Source: Terrisporobacter othiniensis (GTDB taxonomy: Bacteria; Bacillota; Clostridia; Peptostreptococcales; Peptostreptococcaceae). From it: a stretch of 64,000 nucleotides of DNA. Shown here in pieces: positions 60,618-64,000 of the stretch. Below the pieces are notes generated by a model. The model was not told where the DNA came from. It ran no database searches and worked only from the letters and a program-made list of their open reading frames with translations. Both the position numbers and the translations under genes were made by a program. How positions within the stretch are numbered: the first letter of the stretch is position 1; every line of letters begins with the position of its first letter. The stretch spans positions 62,001 through 126,000 of the forward strand of contig NZ_JWHR01000112.1 of the NCBI RefSeq assembly GCF_000808015.1, written 5' to 3'.

Positions 60618-60642
60618 AGATATATCCATTTATGATATATCT
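60618..60642. promoter_or_regulatory. Inverted repeat, possible old PadR operator
   Basis: AGATATATC / GATATATCT arms around 7 bases, just upstream of the PadR fragment. Position suits an operator, but the AT-rich sequence makes chance symmetry possible. Confidence 0.4.
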
Positions 60643-60695
60643 TTATTTATCTAAACTATATTATAAATGGATATAGTTATAAACTTTTTAGGCAT

Positions 60696-60732
60696 AAAAA
60701 ATACGCTACTGATTAAAATCAATAGCGTACAA
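60696..60732 (-). terminator. Terminator after ksgA
   Basis: TACGCTACTGATT / AATC(A)ATAGCGTA-type stem with a short AAA loop and a T-run on the minus strand. Confidence 0.75.
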
Positions 60733-60743
60733 TATATTTCATA

Positions 60744-61616
60744 TTATTTATTTTCATTGTGAATTCTATTTACTTCATTTGACAATGAGGCAAACTCTTC
60801 TATCGATAAAGTTTCCCCTCTTCTTTTTTCATCTATATTAGCTTCTTGTAAAGCTTCTCTTATTTGATCCTTGCTTAAGAATCCAAGTCCACCTAGTGAG
60901 TTAAGAAGAGTTTTTCTTCTTTGACCAAAAGATGCTTTAACAGTTTTGAAGAATACATCTTCATTATCTACATGGTATATTTGTTCTTCTCTTACATGAA
61001 GTCCTATAACTGTTGAATCAACATTTGGCTGTGGCATAAACATATGTCTCGGAGCTTTCGCAACTATTTCTGTATCACAGTAATATTGAACAGCTACTGA
61101 TAATGCACCATAGTCTTTAGTATTGGGCTTTGCATTCATTCTATCTGCAACTTCTTTTTGAACCATAACAACTATGTCAGTTACTGGTATATCTTCTTCT
61201 AAGAACTTCATAACTATTGGTGTAGTTATATAGTATGGAAGGTTAGCAACTAATTTTACTGGTCCTCCATTTAACTTTTCTTTTACTAATTCTTGTACAT
61301 CAACTTTTAATATATCTTGGTTTATTACTTCTATATTAGAAAAATCAGATAAAGTTTCTTTTAATATTGGTATTAAAGTCTTGTCTATTTCTATTGCAAC
61401 TACTTTCTCTGCATTTTTTCCCATTTCTTTTGTAAGTGTTCCAATTCCTGGTCCTACTTCTATTACATAATCGCCTTCTTTAATCCTTGCCCCTGCAATA
61501 ATTTTATCTATTACATTTGTATCTATTAAGAAGTTTTGTCCTAATGATTTTGAGAATTTAAAATTATGTTTTTGAACAACTTCTTTTGTGGCTTGATGTG
61601 ATGATAATCTATCCAT
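60744..61616 (-). CDS. ksgA: 16S rRNA dimethyladenosine transferase
   Basis: Dimethylates two adjacent adenosines near the 3' end of 16S rRNA during 30S assembly; 290 residues. KSLGQNFLIDTNVIDKI, the SAM site VIEVGPGIGTLTKEM, and the catalytic NLPYYITTPIV are complete. AGGAGACG before the ATG. It follows rnmV by 10 bases, the normal pairing. Confidence 0.96.
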   Translation of the reverse strand: MDRLSSHQATKEVVQKHNFKFSKSLGQNFLIDTNVIDKIIAGARIKEGDYVIEVGPGIGTLTKEMGKNAEKVVAIEIDKTLIPILKETLSDFSNIEVINQDILKVDVQELVKEKLNGGPVKLVANLPYYITTPIVMKFLEEDIPVTDIVVMVQKEVADRMNAKPNTKDYGALSVAVQYYCDTEIVAKAPRHMFMPQPNVDSTVIGLHVREEQIYHVDNEDVFFKTVKASFGQRRKTLLNSLGGLGFLSKDQIREALQEANIDEKRRGETLSIEEFASLSNEVNRIHNENK

Positions 61617-61626
61617 GTTCGTCTCC

Positions 61627-62157
61627 TTATAAACTTTCTATTGCTTTGTTAAATTCTTCTCTTGAAACTCCGTAGTTATTTAATCTATTTAAGAATTGCT
61701 TTGCATTTCCGTATCCAATCCCAAGTATTTGACCTACAGTATCTCTTCTATAAGATGCATCTTCATTTCCTATTAATCCATTTACAACTAAATCTACTTG
61801 TGAAAATTCATTTCTCTTTTCTATGCTTTCAGTTCTGACCTTATTTAAGGCTCTTAGTATACTTTCTGGAGATGCATTTTCTATTCCTATATCTCCATCT
61901 TTTTTAGCTTCTTCCCTTGGTAAAAATGCATGTTTACACCCTGGAACTTCTGCTGCAATTTTCTTTCTAATTTTTTCTCCTGCAAAATCTGGATCAGTAA
62001 AAATTATAACACCTCTTCTTGCTTGAGCTGCTTTAATTCTTTCCATTACACCTTTTGGAAATCCAAATCCTCCAGTAGTTATTAGTTCACAGTCTAGCGC
62101 TCTTTTCACAGCAGTAACATCGTCTCTTCCTTCAACTACTATTATCTCTTTTATCAT
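61627..62157 (-). CDS. rnmV: Ribonuclease M5
   Basis: Toprim-domain nuclease that matures 5S rRNA in Firmicutes; 176 residues. Toprim motifs VVEGRDD (7-13) and IIFTDPDFAGEKI are intact, and the C-terminal half (GNAKQFLNRLNNYGVS) is typical. AAAGGTGATT precedes the ATG. Operon with ksgA. Confidence 0.95.
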   Translation of the reverse strand: MIKEIIVVEGRDDVTAVKRALDCELITTGGFGFPKGVMERIKAAQARRGVIIFTDPDFAGEKIRKKIAAEVPGCKHAFLPREEAKKDGDIGIENASPESILRALNKVRTESIEKRNEFSQVDLVVNGLIGNEDASYRRDTVGQILGIGYGNAKQFLNRLNNYGVSREEFNKAIESL

Positions 62158-62243
62158 TTTATATAATCACCTTTTAATCTATTTTATTTAAAATTGTGTT
62201 TTCATTAATATCATATCTTTATATTTTACGTTTTTTAATAGAT

Positions 62244-62897
62244 TTAATCAAGGTTTAATATAATAGAATGAATATGTTCAGGTTTATCTAGTTCATTTAT
62301 AATTTTATTTATTATATATCCACCAAGTCCAATTATACTCTCCACATGCATCATGTATTGTATAGAAGAATCAAATAATATCGTAGCACTTGGCTTAATT
62401 TCATCATCGCCTTCCCAAATAACCACACGACAAAATACCTTTGAAAAAACTTCAAATTCAAAAGCTATATCCCCCATTCTAACTTCTTTTCCATCTAAGT
62501 TTTCTGCGCATTTTTTTAATTTGCTTGAATTATAACCAAAAGCATTTATCAAGTTTACTATGCTACTGTTATAAAATGCTGGATAAAACATCATTCCACC
62601 ATTAGGTATTTCCTTAATACTCACCCATTTATTTGTTTTGTCTATATCACATTCTGTAAAAGATAGGTAGTTTAAAAACATCACCCCTGTTTCTGCACTT
62701 GGAATATAATTATCTTCACTTCTCATTATTGTTTCATCATCACAATTCAAAATATAATCTTTATTAAAAACTTTTATAATAAATTCATTTTTATCTTCGT
62801 CGTATATAACATTTCTTATTTGTGCTACTTTTTGAAAATTCCTTTTTTGTAGTGTTTTCCACTCATTATAATAAGCCACTTTATAATTACTTTCCAT
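62244..62897 (-). CDS. DUF3786 domain protein
   Basis: Soluble protein of 217 residues, pattern of the DUF3786 family found in anaerobes, some with corrinoid or iron-sulfur links: NYLSFTECDIDKTNKWVSIKEIPNGG in the middle and a C-terminal ATILFDSSIQYMMHVESI. The start is ATG 62897 after AAGGGGGAG. Biochemical role unknown. Alone between rnmV and the reductase gene. Confidence 0.75.
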   Translation of the reverse strand: MESNYKVAYYNEWKTLQKRNFQKVAQIRNVIYDEDKNEFIIKVFNKDYILNCDDETIMRSEDNYIPSAETGVMFLNYLSFTECDIDKTNKWVSIKEIPNGGMMFYPAFYNSSIVNLINAFGYNSSKLKKCAENLDGKEVRMGDIAFEFEVFSKVFCRVVIWEGDDEIKPSATILFDSSIQYMMHVESIIGLGGYIINKIINELDKPEHIHSIILNLD

Positions 62898-63001
62898 CCC
62901 CACTCCCCCTTATATTTCCTTTAATTATAATTGTAATATTATTTATATAAGTATAAGGAATATATTACAGCTAATCTCATGTACATTCCCTTTTTAAGTA
63001 T

Positions 63002-64000
63002 TTATTTATGATGAAATACAATTTCTAATAAGTCATAGTTTGATTCATATAAACAATCATTAAATATATGACTTCCAAACTTCTCATTTCTCATAGCATT
63101 AAAAACAGGTTTTCTTAATTTATAAACTAGTTTCTTAAGCTTAGCACCCTTGCTTATATTTTTTGTAATTTCAGCAATCTCATCATTATATTTATTTATA
63201 CCACTCTTATCATTTATCTTCAATGCATCCATAATCACTTTAGATGCTTTTATTCCTGATAACATGGCAAAATATATTCCTTCTCCTGTAAATGGATCTA
63301 CTAAACCTGCAGCATCTCCAACTAGTAGTAAATTTTTTTCTTTATTAATGGGATCTCTTATAAATTCACCAAAAGGCAACATAGCTCCTTTAAATTCACT
63401 TCTATCACATCTTATTCCCAAATTATTCAGAAATTTTTCAAACTCCTTATGATAATCTATTTCCTTATCGTAGTTTCCACCAAACCCAACTGTATAACTA
63501 TTTTGTTTTGGAAAAATCCATCCATAACCTTGTGGAATAATTCCATAATAAAGGGACATATAGTTCCCTTCATAATTAAACTTATCTTTATCAATTTCCA
63601 CTTGTAAGCAAAATCCATTGGCTTTAAATTTTTCATCAACTAACTTTCTACTTATTCCTACAGCTCCATCTGCACCTATTACATATTTGAATTTAATTTC
63701 GTCATTATTAGATAAGGTTATTAAATTTTCTGTTGTATCAATATTTTTGACTCCAACTCCTTCTAGAAAAGTTCCCCCTTTTTTCTTATACTCTTCAACT
63801 AAATAATCATCAAATTCAAATCTGTCTACCAAGTAAGTTAATCCTTTGGTTTTTATATCTGCTATATGTTCATACTCCAAATACAAACTAGCTCCTTCAC
63901 TTACTATTGAGCTTCCAATATTAAATTCATTATACAACTTTAGTGTTTTCATTAATTCAAAAGCTTTATACGTTATTCCCCCAGCACAAAGTTTATTTCT
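63002..64000 (-). CDS. FAD-dependent reductase, geranylgeranyl-reductase family (5' end cut by window edge)
   Basis: The frame is open to the right edge, so the N-terminal FAD-binding GxGxxG lies outside. The visible part (333 codons including stop) has CAGGIT near the start of the visible part, DGAVG, PQGYGWIFPK, and the FAD-binding LLVGDAAGLVDPFTGEGI. These fit flavoproteins that reduce isoprenoid or other conjugated double bonds. The apparent ATG at 63952 is internal, since similarity continues beyond it. Substrate unknown. Confidence 0.85.
   Translation of the reverse strand, partial: RNKLCAGGITYKAFELMKTLKLYNEFNIGSSIVSEGASLYLEYEHIADIKTKGLTYLVDRFEFDDYLVEEYKKKGGTFLEGVGVKNIDTTENLITLSNNDEIKFKYVIGADGAVGISRKLVDEKFKANGFCLQVEIDKDKFNYEGNYMSLYYGIIPQGYGWIFPKQNSYTVGFGGNYDKEIDYHKEFEKFLNNLGIRCDRSEFKGAMLPFGEFIRDPINKEKNLLLVGDAAGLVDPFTGEGIYFAMLSGIKASKVIMDALKINDKSGINKYNDEIAEITKNISKGAKLKKLVYKLRKPVFNAMRNEKFGSHIFNDCLYESNYDLLEIVFHHK

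Overview
The window looks like a low-GC, endospore-forming, anaerobic Firmicute of the family Peptostreptococcaceae, a relative of Clostridioides or Paraclostridium. The grounds are the strong AT bias, clear AGGAGG ribosome binding sites, many sporulation genes (spoIIE, yabP, yabQ, spoVB, spoVT, spoVG, a gerS/ydcC-type gene), 4-hydroxybutyrate dehydrogenase, and a gene order that mirrors the origin-proximal Bacillus/Clostridium core (ksgA, murC, purR, spoVG, glmU, prs, pth, mfd, spoVT, spoVB, yabN, rqcP, yabP, yabQ, divIC, spoIIE). Nearly all genes are on the minus strand. By comparison with known genomes, the replication origin probably lies beyond the right end.

Layout, left to right. 1-9.5 kb: the end of a 4-hydroxybutyrate dehydrogenase gene, a cobTUSC operon for cobalamin nucleotide-loop assembly, small unknown proteins, a CtpA protease, 5-formyl-THF cyclo-ligase and a split transketolase. 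9.6-11.6 kb: the MazEF toxin-antitoxin pair, a GerS/YdcC-like spore lipoprotein and acpS, in an arrangement that normally also holds alanine racemase, which is absent. 11.7-19.9 kb: a complete F1Fo ATP synthase operon (atpZ-I-B-E-F-H-A-G-D-C) whose c subunit carries the full sodium-binding signature, followed upstream by upp and rpiB. 20-28.9 kb: threonylcarbamoyl-AMP synthase, a ZIP metal transporter, prfA-prmC-yqhQ, tdk, rpmE, rho with an Asn-rich insertion, and glpX.

28.9-29.6 kb is a decayed region with a broken MerR regulator and one copy of a dispersed repeat whose other copy is at 1.13 kb. 29.6-36.3 kb: galU, a secreted M3-type peptidase, a cluster of DnaA-box-like sites, spoIIE with a Spo0A-type promoter, and a Ppx/GppA phosphatase. 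36.4-47.1 kb: the divIC-yabQ-yabP-rqcP-HU-yabN-spoVB-spoVT-prsA-mfd-pth block. 47.1-49.4 kb holds only pilT and a shortened prepilin peptidase, where C. difficile has its main type IV pilus cluster. 49.4-56.8 kb: prs, glmU, tyrS with a T-box leader, spoVG with a sigma-H promoter, purR and, divergently, murC.

56.8-60.7 kb is lineage-specific and partly decayed: an unknown membrane-anchored protein, a 420-residue protein with a long acidic Asp/Glu/Tyr stretch, a frameshifted PepSY lipoprotein and broken PadR-DUF2812 genes. 60.7-64 kb: ksgA, rnmV, a DUF3786 protein and the end of an FAD-dependent reductase gene that runs off the window.

No rRNA, tRNA, CRISPR array, intact transposon or prophage was seen. 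I did not find a convincing new multi-gene system. The most interesting signals are the DnaA-box cluster, the dispersed repeat, the pilus-cluster remnant, unusual hairpins between operon genes, and the acidic protein.
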